A stretch of DNA of 64,000 nt from RUG11237 sp050874665 (GCA_050874665.1 JBNMLC010000002.1:242572-306571); one strand, 5' to 3'; numbered from the stretch's first letter, positions 44,808 through 54,150 are shown. Notes: a model not told the origin generated them from the letters alone. A program made the numbers and translations.

Positions 44808-46649
44808 ATGTTTGATATAAAACAAAAATTGGATTGTATTGCAGCAAAGTTTATAGAAGAAAATCAAACGAAAAAATTAATGAAAGTAGTGGCAACAGTT
44901 AATAAATATTCTATTGCTGTGGAAGAAATAAAAAAATTAATAAATCATTGTTGGAAAAACAAACGTATTGCAATTTATGGGAATGGAAATTTAACAAAAG
45001 AACTTTTTTTTGCTATTGGTGTACCTGACAATATAGTTTGCATTATAGATCAATTGAATAGGGAAACGTTATACTGGAAGGCAGAAAGAATTCCCATGAT
45101 TGAAGTAAATGAAATAGATATATATAAAGTGGACGCTGTCTTGATACCTTCAAAGGTGTATGAGAACGAAATGAGACAGAATTTAATCAGAGAAAACTTT
45201 CAAGGAGAAGTGATAGGTTTACATTCATGGTTAAAAGAACGTGACATAGACATGAAAAATGAGTTTTATCATTATAAAGGTGCTCAAAAGTATTATGTTG
45301 TAAATGAGTTATATAAGGATTTTTTGAAAACAAATAGTTTTGAAGACTTTGTGTGTTTTATTGTAGGTCTTTTGATGATTAGAGATTACGGTCATGCAGT
45401 AACGTTTTTGGATGATTTTTTAAAAAAACAGGAAAATCAAAGTATTAGAAAATTAAAAGAAGAAATAAATAGAGTATTTCAAGAGGCCAGAGAGCTAATT
45501 AGTAAACAGGATAAAAAAGATGTTATGTTTTACGTAGTAGATTCATTGCGTCAAGATGAAATACAACATATGCCACATTTGAAAAAAATAGCAGAAGAAA
45601 GCTTTTATTTAAAAAATTATATTACGCAATATGGAACAACAAGAGAAAGTGTTATGACAATGCTTACAGGTTATAAAATTTTCGAAAATGGTTTGTATAA
45701 TAGAATATATTTTACGCACGAAGATGGAGCATTGCTTCCCTTTTTGAATAGGGAAGGGTATGCATTTAATTTTATATTTGAAAAAAAAGATTTTGCTTTT
45801 TCTAAACTTGATGATTTAAATAATGCCTGCGAAACTAATATAGCAACAGAAGTTTATTTTGAGGGTTTATGTCAAGTATTAAAAAATGAAAAAAGTACAT
45901 TTAATTATATGCATGCATTATGTGAAATGCACCCACCATTTTATAATCCTATTTACGGGAAAAAATTGATTCCATACAATCAGAATTGTACTTATGAAGA
46001 ATTTATAGAACAATATAGAGCCTCAAGAAAATATGTGGACGAAGTGGTAGGTTTTTATTTTGAACTGGCAAAATGCGATCATATCACGCAGATTATTATA
46101 GGTGATCATGGGATTAGTAAAAAATTCTCCTATCAGGAAATGTATATGCAAAAAGAAAAAAGTCACGTACATCGTTGGGATAAAAAAATGATTCACCCTG
46201 CATGTATTATTTTTGATAGCTCTTTAGGACAGGGGGAAAATAATCATCTGATCTGCAATTATTCATTAGCCGACATAGTCAGAAGCGTGCTAGAAAAGTC
46301 TATATCAAATGAAAGATTAAAAGAAAGAGATGATAAACAAATCAAATTGGAAATGCTTCCGATATATAACAAGGGAAGAGTGGATAAATTGGCGGGCTAC
46401 GGAGAAATAGACTGGTTGAGGGGATTTGTTGGAATCTTGAGCGGGCAGGATGTATATATAAAGCTGGAAGACGGAGAAGAACGTTATTATGTTCATGGGA
46501 TATCAGAGAATTTAATTAAAGAAGCAAAGTATCAAAAGAATATTGAGAAGTATCGTCGGGAATTAGAAAACGAAACAGGTCTTAATGAGGTATTAAAATT
46601 AGGCCGTTATCAGTATCATAATGAAGTGATGAAGAAATTTAAGAGATAG
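44808..46649 (+). CDS. Cytoplasmic sulfatase/alkaline-phosphatase-fold protein; candidate phospho- or phosphoramidate transferase
   Basis: A 613-residue protein. An N-terminal GNG-type Rossmann-like module (about 50-140, RIAIYGNGNLTKELF) is followed by a helical linker. From about 238 it is an alkaline phosphatase-superfamily domain: Asp245 (YVVDSLRQDEI), Thr277/Thr278 (candidate nucleophile in YGTTRESVM), His369/His375 and Asp433-His434 (IIGDHG) as metal ligands. No membrane segment or signal peptide is present, unlike lipoteichoic acid synthase or EptA. The pair formed with the next gene and the phosphoramidate set directly downstream suggest group transfer to a glycan. That role is inference; sulfatase or phosphodiesterase activity is the alternative. 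Confidence 0.68.
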   Translation: MFDIKQKLDCIAAKFIEENQTKKLMKVVATVNKYSIAVEEIKKLINHCWKNKRIAIYGNGNLTKELFFAIGVPDNIVCIIDQLNRETLYWKAERIPMIEVNEIDIYKVDAVLIPSKVYENEMRQNLIRENFQGEVIGLHSWLKERDIDMKNEFYHYKGAQKYYVVNELYKDFLKTNSFEDFVCFIVGLLMIRDYGHAVTFLDDFLKKQENQSIRKLKEEINRVFQEARELISKQDKKDVMFYVVDSLRQDEIQHMPHLKKIAEESFYLKNYITQYGTTRESVMTMLTGYKIFENGLYNRIYFTHEDGALLPFLNREGYAFNFIFEKKDFAFSKLDDLNNACETNIATEVYFEGLCQVLKNEKSTFNYMHALCEMHPPFYNPIYGKKLIPYNQNCTYEEFIEQYRASRKYVDEVVGFYFELAKCDHITQIIIGDHGISKKFSYQEMYMQKEKSHVHRWDKKMIHPACIIFDSSLGQGENNHLICNYSLADIVRSVLEKSISNERLKERDDKQIKLEMLPIYNKGRVDKLAGYGEIDWLRGFVGILSGQDVYIKLEDGEERYYVHGISENLIKEAKYQKNIEKYRRELENETGLNEVLKLGRYQYHNEVMKKFKR

Positions 46650-46665
46650 TGTAAGGAGGGGAGAA

Positions 46666-48456
46666 GTGTTGGATATAGAAAAAGAGTTAGATGGAATTAT
46701 GGAAAAGTACGGCATGGGCTATGAAGTATGTTACAAAGAAAGTCTCAAAAGTGTCATTTGTGAAATCATACAGAAAGCAGTGCAACAGTATGGAAAAAAA
46801 ATTATTGTCCGGGGCTTGAAGAAATCAAATCTAGGAAAATATCCAATTCTTTCTCTTTTAGAAGAACAGGCAGAGGTAGTCGGGGTTGTGGATTTGCATC
46901 CTTTTGATAACATAGTCAGATTTGAGGGGAAACATGGATTAAAGGAAGTTCCGTTTGTAGAAAATGGTGTAAAAATAGAAAAAAAGAGTTGCGATATTTA
47001 TATTATTAATACTTTATATCAGGGAAAAAATATATATTATGAAGTAAAAGATGAGCTGCAGGCGAAGGGAATCGGAGTGATTGATTTATATAAAATGATA
47101 AGAACCAACTATAGTCTGGCACCTTCAAAGTTGTATGATGAGTATGATAAGGAGCGGGATTTTTCTTATAATCTTATCTGGCATGAAGTCAATGTTTTCA
47201 GAAAATATAAAAATCAGGAAAGCCTGGAAAAACTTTTGAGTGTATGTCTTTATTTGAGAGATTTCGTTTCTTTTTTTCGATATGTAGAGGAAGGAAAGGA
47301 TATTGTCAACAGAACAAAAAAAATACAGGAGCTTGTAAAAGAGATTCAGAATTTTTTAGGAAAAGTAAAAAGGCAGATTGAGATAAGAGAAAGAAGTTTG
47401 AAGCAGAAAGACATTATTGTCCATTGGATAGATCAGTTAAGCTATGGTGAATTATTTATGCTGCCAAAGCTTAGCAAGAGAATACAAAATGCATTATTTT
47501 TTGAAAATTCGTATACAGTCACGCCATATACAAGACCAACGGCAAGAATGATGTTTTGGAAAGAATTTCGTGGGATTACAGACGAACATTCTAAGAAGGT
47601 GAATGGAGAATATGAAGAAAAAAGCTTAGAAGATAGTACATTGTATCAAAAAATCAGACATTCAGATTATAATTTTCAAGTATGTGGTTATGTAAAGAAG
47701 ATTTTGGAGAAAGAAGCTGCAGGATTAGAAATGTGTGAATTTTCAGTTGCATCGACAGTTCATTATTTTCAAATGATAAATAAAATAATAAATGCATCTA
47801 AGCCGATATTTGGCATTGTGCACATATTGAATGAAACACATGAACCATATGTTTCTCCAGAATCTGGTTTAGAGAATAAGAGCTTTGAATTTCAGAATGC
47901 TTACGCGGAGTCAAAAGAGAAAATAGAGGCATCTGCAGCTTATGCAGATGAACTTATAGATTTTTACACAGAACTTATAGGAAACAATTCTGTTGGAATT
48001 TATATGAGTGACCACGGGAAATGGGAAGATATTGATCGAAGAAGATATCAGGATACGGCAATGCATACTATTTTAGGGATTACGAATATCGGACTCAGGG
48101 GAAGGGTGGAAAGGACTTTTTCCTATCAGTGTTTTGAAGAGCTTGTGGAATGGGTATTAAAGCTGGCAGCTCCAGAAGAAATGTTTTTTAATGATTTACC
48201 TATTTATTCAGAAGGTTTTAAGGCTGCTATAAGGGAGCGAACACAAGAAGTTGAGGAAATCTACAGTGGTTATAAAGGGGTTAATACATCTCAGGATAAA
48301 TACGTTCGCTTAGATAACGGACAGGAATTTTATTTCTTAAAAAGTGAAAACGAACTAGAGAATCATGTTTTTGATTTGACATATGAGGAAAGAGTGAATG
48401 AATTAAGACAACGGTGTAATGAACTAGAAGGGAACTTATATAAGAATATAAAGTAG
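46666..48456 (+). CDS. Sulfatase/alkaline-phosphatase-fold protein, diverged paralogue
   Basis: A 596-residue protein, GTG start after AGGAGGGG. It has the same architecture as its neighbour: a small alpha/beta N-terminal domain (IIVRGLKKSNLG, VVGVVDLHPFD), helical linker, then the metal-dependent domain with Asp256 (HWIDQLSYGELF), Thr289/Thr292 (YTRPTARMM), His386/His392 (FGIVHILNETHEPY) and Asp449-His450 (YMSDHGKWED). The sequence has diverged widely from the 44808 protein, so the two probably act on different acceptor sugars, as do the paired phosphoramidate transferases reported in Campylobacter. It lies 3 bp before the glutamine-kinase-like gene. Confidence 0.66.
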   Translation: MLDIEKELDGIMEKYGMGYEVCYKESLKSVICEIIQKAVQQYGKKIIVRGLKKSNLGKYPILSLLEEQAEVVGVVDLHPFDNIVRFEGKHGLKEVPFVENGVKIEKKSCDIYIINTLYQGKNIYYEVKDELQAKGIGVIDLYKMIRTNYSLAPSKLYDEYDKERDFSYNLIWHEVNVFRKYKNQESLEKLLSVCLYLRDFVSFFRYVEEGKDIVNRTKKIQELVKEIQNFLGKVKRQIEIRERSLKQKDIIVHWIDQLSYGELFMLPKLSKRIQNALFFENSYTVTPYTRPTARMMFWKEFRGITDEHSKKVNGEYEEKSLEDSTLYQKIRHSDYNFQVCGYVKKILEKEAAGLEMCEFSVASTVHYFQMINKIINASKPIFGIVHILNETHEPYVSPESGLENKSFEFQNAYAESKEKIEASAAYADELIDFYTELIGNNSVGIYMSDHGKWEDIDRRRYQDTAMHTILGITNIGLRGRVERTFSYQCFEELVEWVLKLAAPEEMFFNDLPIYSEGFKAAIRERTQEVEEIYSGYKGVNTSQDKYVRLDNGQEFYFLKSENELENHVFDLTYEERVNELRQRCNELEGNLYKNIK

Positions 48457-48465
48457 GGAATGAAA

Positions 48466-50787
48466 ATGAAGTACACAAAAGCGCAGATGATAGAAAAACT
48501 AAATAATGAGTGTCGAGGTATTAATACATTACCGTTTTATATAGTTGAAAGTAAAGAATTTTTTGAACATCAGGAGTTGTGTGTAAGTAGGATTAAGGAA
48601 GTGTTAGGGGAAAGAAAGCTGATTGTTCGTTCTTCCTGTACCAATGAAGATACCGATAAGGAATCGAATGCCGGAAAATATACGTCTATATTAAATGTAA
48701 ATCCTACGAACCAGGAAATGATACAGGCAATTGAGCAGGTATATGCATCTTATCAAAGTAATCAAAACGAGCAGATTCTGATACAACCAATGTTAACTGA
48801 CATTATAAAATCAGGTGTGGCGTTTACCAGAGATATCTATACATTAGCACCTTATTATGTCGTAAATTATATGGAAGGTGAGGATACTGCCGCTATCACA
48901 TCGGGAATATCTGAAAATGCAAAAACATTTATTGTGTATCGTGAAACAGAATATGTAAAAGACCCGGATATGCAAAAGCTTGTGAAAAGCCTGAAAATTC
49001 TCGAAAAGTTTTTAGAAGAGGATGCTTTGGATGTTGAATTTGCGATTACTAAAACACATGAGGTTTATATTTTTCAGGTAAGACCAATTACCAGAAAAGC
49101 AAATGAAATAAATCTGCATTCTACCTTGTTGCGTATCAATAAAAAAGTAGAAAAATTAATGCGTCCCCATCCGTTTTTGGTAGGTAATACGACATATTTT
49201 GGGGTAATGCCTGATTGGAATCCGGCAGAAATCTTAGGAGTACGTCCACAAAAACTGGCCATTTCTTTATATAAAGAATTAATTACGGATAATGTGTGGG
49301 CACATCAGCGAACCGATTATGGATATCGGGATTTAACCATGCACCCTTTAATGGTTTCATTTTGCGGAATACCATATATTGATACGAGAATTACATTTAA
49401 TTCTTTTATTCCGGCAGCATTAAATGAAAATATTGCAGAAAAACTGGTGAATTATTATTTACAACAGTTAAAGGCGTGTCCGGCATATCACGATAAAATT
49501 GAATTTGAAATTGTATTTTCATGCTATTACTTGGGATTGCCGGAGGAATTGCATAAATTAGTCGGATTTGGATTTAATGAAAATGAGATTAAAAGAATTG
49601 AATATGCCTTGTTGGATTTGACGAATCGTGTCATTCATCCAGAATACGGCCTGTATAAGAAAGATATAAAAAAAATTGATATATTAATAGAAAATCATCA
49701 AAAGATAGTAGAAAGTGACATTTCTTTAGTGGACAAGATATACTGGCTTATTGAAGAATGCAAAACCTATGGAACACTTCCGTTTGCAGGAGTTGCAAGA
49801 GCAGCTTTTATTGCAGTTCAATTTCTGAAATCTTTCATAAAAACTGGAATTATTACAGAGGAAGAATATAATTGTTATATGGGCAGTATGAACACCGTAA
49901 GTAAACAGTTAAAAGAGGATAAGGAAAAATATTTTTTGGGTGAAATACAAAAAGCAGAATTAATTAAAAAATATGGTCATATACGCCCGGGAACTTATGA
50001 TATTTTATCGCCGAGGTATGATGAGGCATTTGACTACTATTTTGGTGGAGAAGCTTCGAAACATTCTGGCACAGAAATAAAGTTTCAGTTTACAAAGGAA
50101 CAGATGAGGCAGATAGATGTGGAACTAGAGCAGAATGGAATTCAGGTAAAGAGTTCAGAGTTGTTTGTGTTTATCAGAGAAGCGATAGAAGGACGGGAAT
50201 ATTTAAAATTTGTATTTACAAAATCTATTAGCGAAATTTTAAAGTTGATAGGAGAACTAGGGGAAAGGACTTCCATAACAAAGGAAGATATGGCTCATTT
50301 GGATATCAGTGTAATTAAGCAGTTGTATGTGGATTTGTATTTTGGAAATGTAGCGGATATTTTAAAAAGTAATATAGAAGTCAATAAAAAGCAATATCAG
50401 GTTGCAAGAATAGTAAAGTTACCTAGTCTGATTGTATCACCAGAGGACGTATACCAATTCTATTTGCTGGACGAAGAGCCAAACTATATTACGCTAAACT
50501 CTGTTACAGGCGAAGTAGTATTAGAAGAAGATATTGGGAGTACAGATATTGAGGGGAAAATTGTATTTATCAAATCTGCAGATCCGGGATATGACTTTAT
50601 TTTTTCCAAAAATATAGGAGGATTGGTAACACAATTTGGTGGTTCTAATTCCCATATGGCAATTCGTTGTGCGGAACTCGGAATTCCGGCGATTATTGGT
50701 TCGGGAGAAAAAAAGTATTCTGAGTGGAGTAAGGAGAGAACTCTGATTATAGATTGTATGAAAAAGAAGGTTGAAAGATATGAATAG
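48466..50787 (+). CDS. PEP-synthase-like L-glutamine kinase candidate (Cj1418-like)
   Basis: A protein of about 773 residues with the split layout of PEP-utilising phosphotransferases. The N-terminal ATP-grasp part (LIVRSSCTNEDTDKESNAGKY, VAFTRDIYT, DVEFAITKTHEVYIFQVRPI) carries ATP-binding residues. A long helical middle follows. The C-terminal swivelling domain has the phospho-His site GGSNSHMAIRCAELGIPAIIG (about His730). Housekeeping PEP synthase would also have a PEP/pyruvate TIM barrel, absent here. In Campylobacter, Cj1418 uses this fold to phosphorylate the amide nitrogen of glutamine. The amidotransferase, nucleotidyltransferase and APS-kinase-like neighbours complete that pathway. 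The ATG at 48466 has better Shine-Dalgarno spacing than 48460. Confidence 0.78.
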   Translation: MKYTKAQMIEKLNNECRGINTLPFYIVESKEFFEHQELCVSRIKEVLGERKLIVRSSCTNEDTDKESNAGKYTSILNVNPTNQEMIQAIEQVYASYQSNQNEQILIQPMLTDIIKSGVAFTRDIYTLAPYYVVNYMEGEDTAAITSGISENAKTFIVYRETEYVKDPDMQKLVKSLKILEKFLEEDALDVEFAITKTHEVYIFQVRPITRKANEINLHSTLLRINKKVEKLMRPHPFLVGNTTYFGVMPDWNPAEILGVRPQKLAISLYKELITDNVWAHQRTDYGYRDLTMHPLMVSFCGIPYIDTRITFNSFIPAALNENIAEKLVNYYLQQLKACPAYHDKIEFEIVFSCYYLGLPEELHKLVGFGFNENEIKRIEYALLDLTNRVIHPEYGLYKKDIKKIDILIENHQKIVESDISLVDKIYWLIEECKTYGTLPFAGVARAAFIAVQFLKSFIKTGIITEEEYNCYMGSMNTVSKQLKEDKEKYFLGEIQKAELIKKYGHIRPGTYDILSPRYDEAFDYYFGGEASKHSGTEIKFQFTKEQMRQIDVELEQNGIQVKSSELFVFIREAIEGREYLKFVFTKSISEILKLIGELGERTSITKEDMAHLDISVIKQLYVDLYFGNVADILKSNIEVNKKQYQVARIVKLPSLIVSPEDVYQFYLLDEEPNYITLNSVTGEVVLEEDIGSTDIEGKIVFIKSADPGYDFIFSKNIGGLVTQFGGSNSHMAIRCAELGIPAIIGSGEKKYSEWSKERTLIIDCMKKKVERYE

Positions 50788-51307
50788 TAAAAAAACATTT
50801 ACATTGTGTTTTACAGGGATTAGCGGCAGTGGAAAGTCAACTTTAGCAAAAGAATTAGAGAAAAGCTTGAAGAAAAACTTTCCAGTAAAAATTATTGATG
50901 GCGATACCCTGCGGAATGAGTTGGGAAACTTGTTCGGTTATTCAAAAGAAGAAAGAATGAAGCAAAATCGTGTAGTGAGAGTGTTGGCGAGGTATTTAAA
51001 TGATTGTGGAATTTGTACAATTATTGCAATTGTGGCACCTTTTGACGAGATGAGAAAACAGATGCGCACATTTCTGGGAGAAAATTACATACAGGTATTT
51101 TTGGATTGTCCCGTGGAAGAATGTGCAGCTAGAGATGTAAAGGGGTATTATAATAGGTTAGAAAAGATGGAAAATTTTAACGGTGTAAATGATGTTTATG
51201 AAATTCCGGATGACTCAGAAATTAACATTAGCACAGCACAGACAAGTGTAAAAAAATCAACGGAGAAAATATTGGAATATTTAAGGGAACAGGGATATGA
51301 TGTATAA
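50780..51307 (+). CDS. APS-kinase-like P-loop kinase; cytidine diphosphoramidate kinase candidate (Cj1415-like)
   Basis: A 175-residue adenylylsulfate-kinase-like protein. Walker A is GISGSGKST (13-21), followed by IIDGDTLRNELGNLFGYSKEER, the APS kinase substrate loop, and VFLDCPVEECAARDVKGYY. No sulfate-activation genes are nearby. In the Campylobacter phosphoramidate pathway a protein of this family phosphorylates the 3'-OH of cytidine diphosphoramidate, and here it overlaps the glutamine-kinase-like gene by 8 bp. ATG 50780 is preferred to TTG 50771. Confidence 0.78.
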   Translation: MNSKKTFTLCFTGISGSGKSTLAKELEKSLKKNFPVKIIDGDTLRNELGNLFGYSKEERMKQNRVVRVLARYLNDCGICTIIAIVAPFDEMRKQMRTFLGENYIQVFLDCPVEECAARDVKGYYNRLEKMENFNGVNDVYEIPDDSEINISTAQTSVKKSTEKILEYLREQGYDV

Positions 51308-51875
51308 ATATATAACAGAGAATAATTTGGAAAACAGACAGTTTTATATGTATTGTGAATTTGAAGGAATGAATTTCTTAAAGGCATACTTTAAAACAAG
51401 GACAGATTTTATTGATGGTTGGAAAAGCGATAAGGATGAAGGATATTTTGTAGAGAAAATTTCCCTGGAAAGTAGAACAGATGCTGTACTTTATAACCTG
51501 TTATGCGAAGATTTTAAAACAGAAAATAAGAAGATGATTGATTGGTTTACGAAGGATTTTGAAGTGAGAAAGAGGGTGTATACTTCTTATGATGATATAA
51601 CAAAAAAGCCGGAAGAAGGAGCAGACTATCACAGGATTTCGCCGTATATTCTTTTAGGGTATGTTATGAGTAAAGCCTATGTTAAAACTGAAAATTACAA
51701 GTATTTAAATTGTCTGCTGAAAATAGATGATACATTGCTATCCCTGATAGAACAGATGTCAGAGAATGAGGTGATGGCAGTAAAAAAGTTATTGGAAACA
51801 GAGATAGATTATGTAGCAAAAATTTTGGAAACAAAGAAAATAGAAAGCGGGGTGGAAAGGAATGATATTAGATGA
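51297..51875 (+). CDS. Hypothetical protein in the phosphoramidate-like operon
   Basis: A 192-residue soluble protein, not recognised. It is acidic and mostly helical, with YMYCEFEGMNFLKAYFK near the N terminus and a helical C-terminal part (LLSLIEQMSENEVMAVKKLL). It overlaps both neighbours (11 bp upstream, 14 bp downstream), so it is translated together with the kinase and the formyltransferase-like protein. The pairing suggests a partner or substrate-related function, but nothing in the sequence proves it. ATG 51297 or 51300 are both possible. Confidence 0.6.
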   Translation: MMYKYITENNLENRQFYMYCEFEGMNFLKAYFKTRTDFIDGWKSDKDEGYFVEKISLESRTDAVLYNLLCEDFKTENKKMIDWFTKDFEVRKRVYTSYDDITKKPEEGADYHRISPYILLGYVMSKAYVKTENYKYLNCLLKIDDTLLSLIEQMSENEVMAVKKLLETEIDYVAKILETKKIESGVERNDIR

Positions 51876-52560
51876 TGTGGCCTGCATTCTGGCAATGACG
51901 ACTCGTTCTAAGGCCTATGTATGTGAAATGATAAAACAACAAATACTTCCGTCTTTTTTTCTTGTAATGGCACAAAAAGAAGAGTTTACAATGGAAAAAG
52001 AAAAGGAAAGAGACGAAAATACATGTTTTGAATCAGCAAAAACGATGCAGCAATTACTAGATAAGAGCAAGGTTCCCTATGAGGTGGTGGAAACGAAAGA
52101 TATTAATGGTGAATTAATGTATCAGAAAATAAAAGAATTGAATCAAAACTATCTTATTTATTCTGGGTATGGTGGGGCTATTTTGAAACCTTTTTTGTTT
52201 CAACTGGGGAAGAAATTTTTACACGTTCATGCAGGGGTGCTTCCGAAATATAGAGGAAGTACTACAGCGTATTATAGCTTATTAGAAAAAAATAAAATTG
52301 GTGCAACTGCTATTTTTTTAGAAAAAGAAATCGACGCAGGGAAAATAGTTACCAGTGAGGTATTCCCACCACCGGAAGATAGAACCACGATTGATTATTA
52401 TTATGAGCCTTATGTGCGGGCAAGAGTTTTAGCAAAGGCATTAAAGTTATATGTAGAAGCTGGAGAATTTCCGGAAACTTCTCAGGCAGAGGGAGCAGAA
52501 ACCTACTATATTATTCACCCGGTACTGAAACATATCGCAATTATGATGAAAGAAGAATAA
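51862..52560 (+). CDS. Formyltransferase-like protein (methionyl-tRNA formyltransferase fold)
   Basis: A 232-residue protein with a formyl-THF-dependent formyltransferase core: LIYSGYGGAILKP, then HVHAGVLPKYRGST and EKEIDAGKIVTSEVF. In classical enzymes the triad is Asn-His-Asp. Here His and Asp are kept but the Asn position (NxH) is His (HVH). Either a variant mechanism or a different acyl donor is implied. Related proteins N-formylate amino sugars in surface glycans. Its place inside the phosphoramidate-like operon is unusual. The domain assignment is good, the substrate unknown. Confidence 0.72.
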   Translation: MILDDVACILAMTTRSKAYVCEMIKQQILPSFFLVMAQKEEFTMEKEKERDENTCFESAKTMQQLLDKSKVPYEVVETKDINGELMYQKIKELNQNYLIYSGYGGAILKPFLFQLGKKFLHVHAGVLPKYRGSTTAYYSLLEKNKIGATAIFLEKEIDAGKIVTSEVFPPPEDRTTIDYYYEPYVRARVLAKALKLYVEAGEFPETSQAEGAETYYIIHPVLKHIAIMMKEE

Positions 52561-52564
52561 AGTA

Positions 52565-53161
52565 ATGAAAAAAATAATTTATACACAGCGTGTTGAAGTG
52601 ATAGAAAGTTATGGAGAACGACGAGATTGTGCAGATCAGAGAATACCAGAATTTCTTATAGCTTGTGGATATTTTCCGATAGCGATTAGTAACCTTCCGC
52701 AAATGGTGCCTATGTATTTTGAAGAAATAAAACCCGATGGTGTTTTACTTACGGGAGGAAATAGTTTGGTTAGAAATGGAGGAAATGCGTTAGAAAAGGA
52801 TGAAACAGATAGAAGAGTTATAGATTGTGCTATAAAAAAGCATATTCCTATCTATGGTTTTTGCCGAGGTATGCAGTCTTTATTAGACTATTTTGGACAG
52901 GAGTTAGTGAAAGTTTCCGGGCATGTAGCTACGAAACATAAATTACAGGGAAATCTTGGAAATATGACAGTAAACAGTTATCACAATGAAGGTGTCAGAA
53001 GTGTAAAGCCGCCATTTGAAGTGCTTGCCTATGCAGAAGATGGGGTCGTTGAGGCAATTCAATCATCAAAATATAACATTGTTGCTACTATGTGGCATCC
53101 AGAGAGAGAATATCCGTTTGAAATTTCAGACATAGAGAGAGTAAAAAAATTGTTTCAATAA
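52565..53161 (+). CDS. Class I glutamine amidotransferase; gamma-glutamyl-CDP-amidate hydrolase candidate (Cj1417-like)
   Basis: A 198-residue single-domain class I glutaminase of the gamma-glutamyl hydrolase (PuuD-like) type. GVLLTGGNSL, nucleophile Cys100 in YGFCRGMQSL, VNSYHNEGV, and His178/Glu180 in MWHPERE are seen. In Campylobacter, Cj1417 removes glutamate from CDP-glutamine, leaving cytidine diphosphoramidate. The size and the combination with a glutamine kinase and a cytidylyltransferase fit that step. A general polyamine-type hydrolase is the alternative. Confidence 0.78.
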   Translation: MKKIIYTQRVEVIESYGERRDCADQRIPEFLIACGYFPIAISNLPQMVPMYFEEIKPDGVLLTGGNSLVRNGGNALEKDETDRRVIDCAIKKHIPIYGFCRGMQSLLDYFGQELVKVSGHVATKHKLQGNLGNMTVNSYHNEGVRSVKPPFEVLAYAEDGVVEAIQSSKYNIVATMWHPEREYPFEISDIERVKKLFQ

Positions 53162-53174
53162 GGGAGAATGGAAA

Positions 53175-54137
53175 GTGGACAATAAAGGGAAAATGATAAG
53201 TTATTATGGCTCAGAAGATACCGAATTGTTAAGTTACCTTGAATTTGGAAGTATAGATATCAAAAACGCAAAGAAAACTGTTTGGGGATATTGGCAGCAT
53301 CAAGAGGCATATGATTTATATATGTTTGCCAGGTATGCCAGAGATTTGTTCTTGTTTCGAGATTTTTATTATGAAAAACAAAAGAGTATTTTGAAATTAA
53401 GAGAATACATCAATAGAACCGCTCACGATAAAATCATTGATTATGTATTTAAGTATGTGGGCTTTTTGACTTTGCTGTCAAATGAAAATCTGGAGAAAAG
53501 TGTGTGCGAGAGTGGAAGTTCTTTGTTTGGTTTGATAGAGGAAGTCATCGCTACTGACTACGTTTTTTCAGAAGGAAAAAACATAGAAAAAATTAAAAAA
53601 TTAAAATATTTAGGCAGTGATATATCGAAAATGATGAATCGCGGTGCCAAGGAATTTCATCCAGATATAAAATTTGCATTTTCTATGGCAGATACGATTG
53701 ACAAGCTTATGGATGAATATCAGCGGATTGGTTTATTTTATGGGTTAAGTATCAGCTTGCGTTACGCATTGCGACAAGCAAAAGATATCCAAAAAATTGC
53801 TGAAAATTCGGATATCGTTATTTTTAATCGAATCAGTTTATCTTATGAAAAAACTTTAAAGATTGAGGCGGGTACAGGAAAATACGCATATATTATTTCG
53901 ATAGATGAATTAAAAGAGTGCTTAAGGTCTGGGGGTATGTATGCAAAATTTACCACAGACAATATGCAAAAAAACAAGGATGGCGACAATACAATCAGAG
54001 TTTCCATGATAATTACAAAACATGAAAATTTATTCAATGATTTTATTAAATTTTATGACAATTGCGTAGAAAAATTGATAGAAGAAAAAATAGAAGGAAT
54101 TGAACATGGAGAATGGAAAGACATTGAAGAATTATGA
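53175..54137 (+). CDS. Possible SAM-dependent methyltransferase (phosphoramidate O-methyltransferase candidate)
   Basis: A 320-residue soluble protein. A diverged Rossmann methyltransferase pattern is visible: SGSSLFGLIEEV in place of motif I, YLGSDISKMMNRGAKEF with an acidic residue after the second strand, and DIVIFNRISLSYEKTL as a later strand. The N-terminal about 100 residues are helical. Campylobacter phosphoramidate loci carry two methyltransferase genes (Cj1419/Cj1420) and this could be the counterpart. It is diverged enough that an inactive or different Rossmann enzyme is possible. It stands between the amidotransferase and the cytidylyltransferase. GTG 53175 is the start used. Confidence 0.55.
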   Translation: MDNKGKMISYYGSEDTELLSYLEFGSIDIKNAKKTVWGYWQHQEAYDLYMFARYARDLFLFRDFYYEKQKSILKLREYINRTAHDKIIDYVFKYVGFLTLLSNENLEKSVCESGSSLFGLIEEVIATDYVFSEGKNIEKIKKLKYLGSDISKMMNRGAKEFHPDIKFAFSMADTIDKLMDEYQRIGLFYGLSISLRYALRQAKDIQKIAENSDIVIFNRISLSYEKTLKIEAGTGKYAYIISIDELKECLRSGGMYAKFTTDNMQKNKDGDNTIRVSMIITKHENLFNDFIKFYDNCVEKLIEEKIEGIEHGEWKDIEEL

Positions 54138-54150
54138 TTAGGAGGTAACA

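Noticed and set aside
48466..50787. Metabolic phosphoenolpyruvate synthase or pyruvate phosphate dikinase
   Set aside because: The C-terminal PEP/pyruvate TIM barrel is missing, the swivel His is near the very end, and the neighbours are glycan-modification genes.
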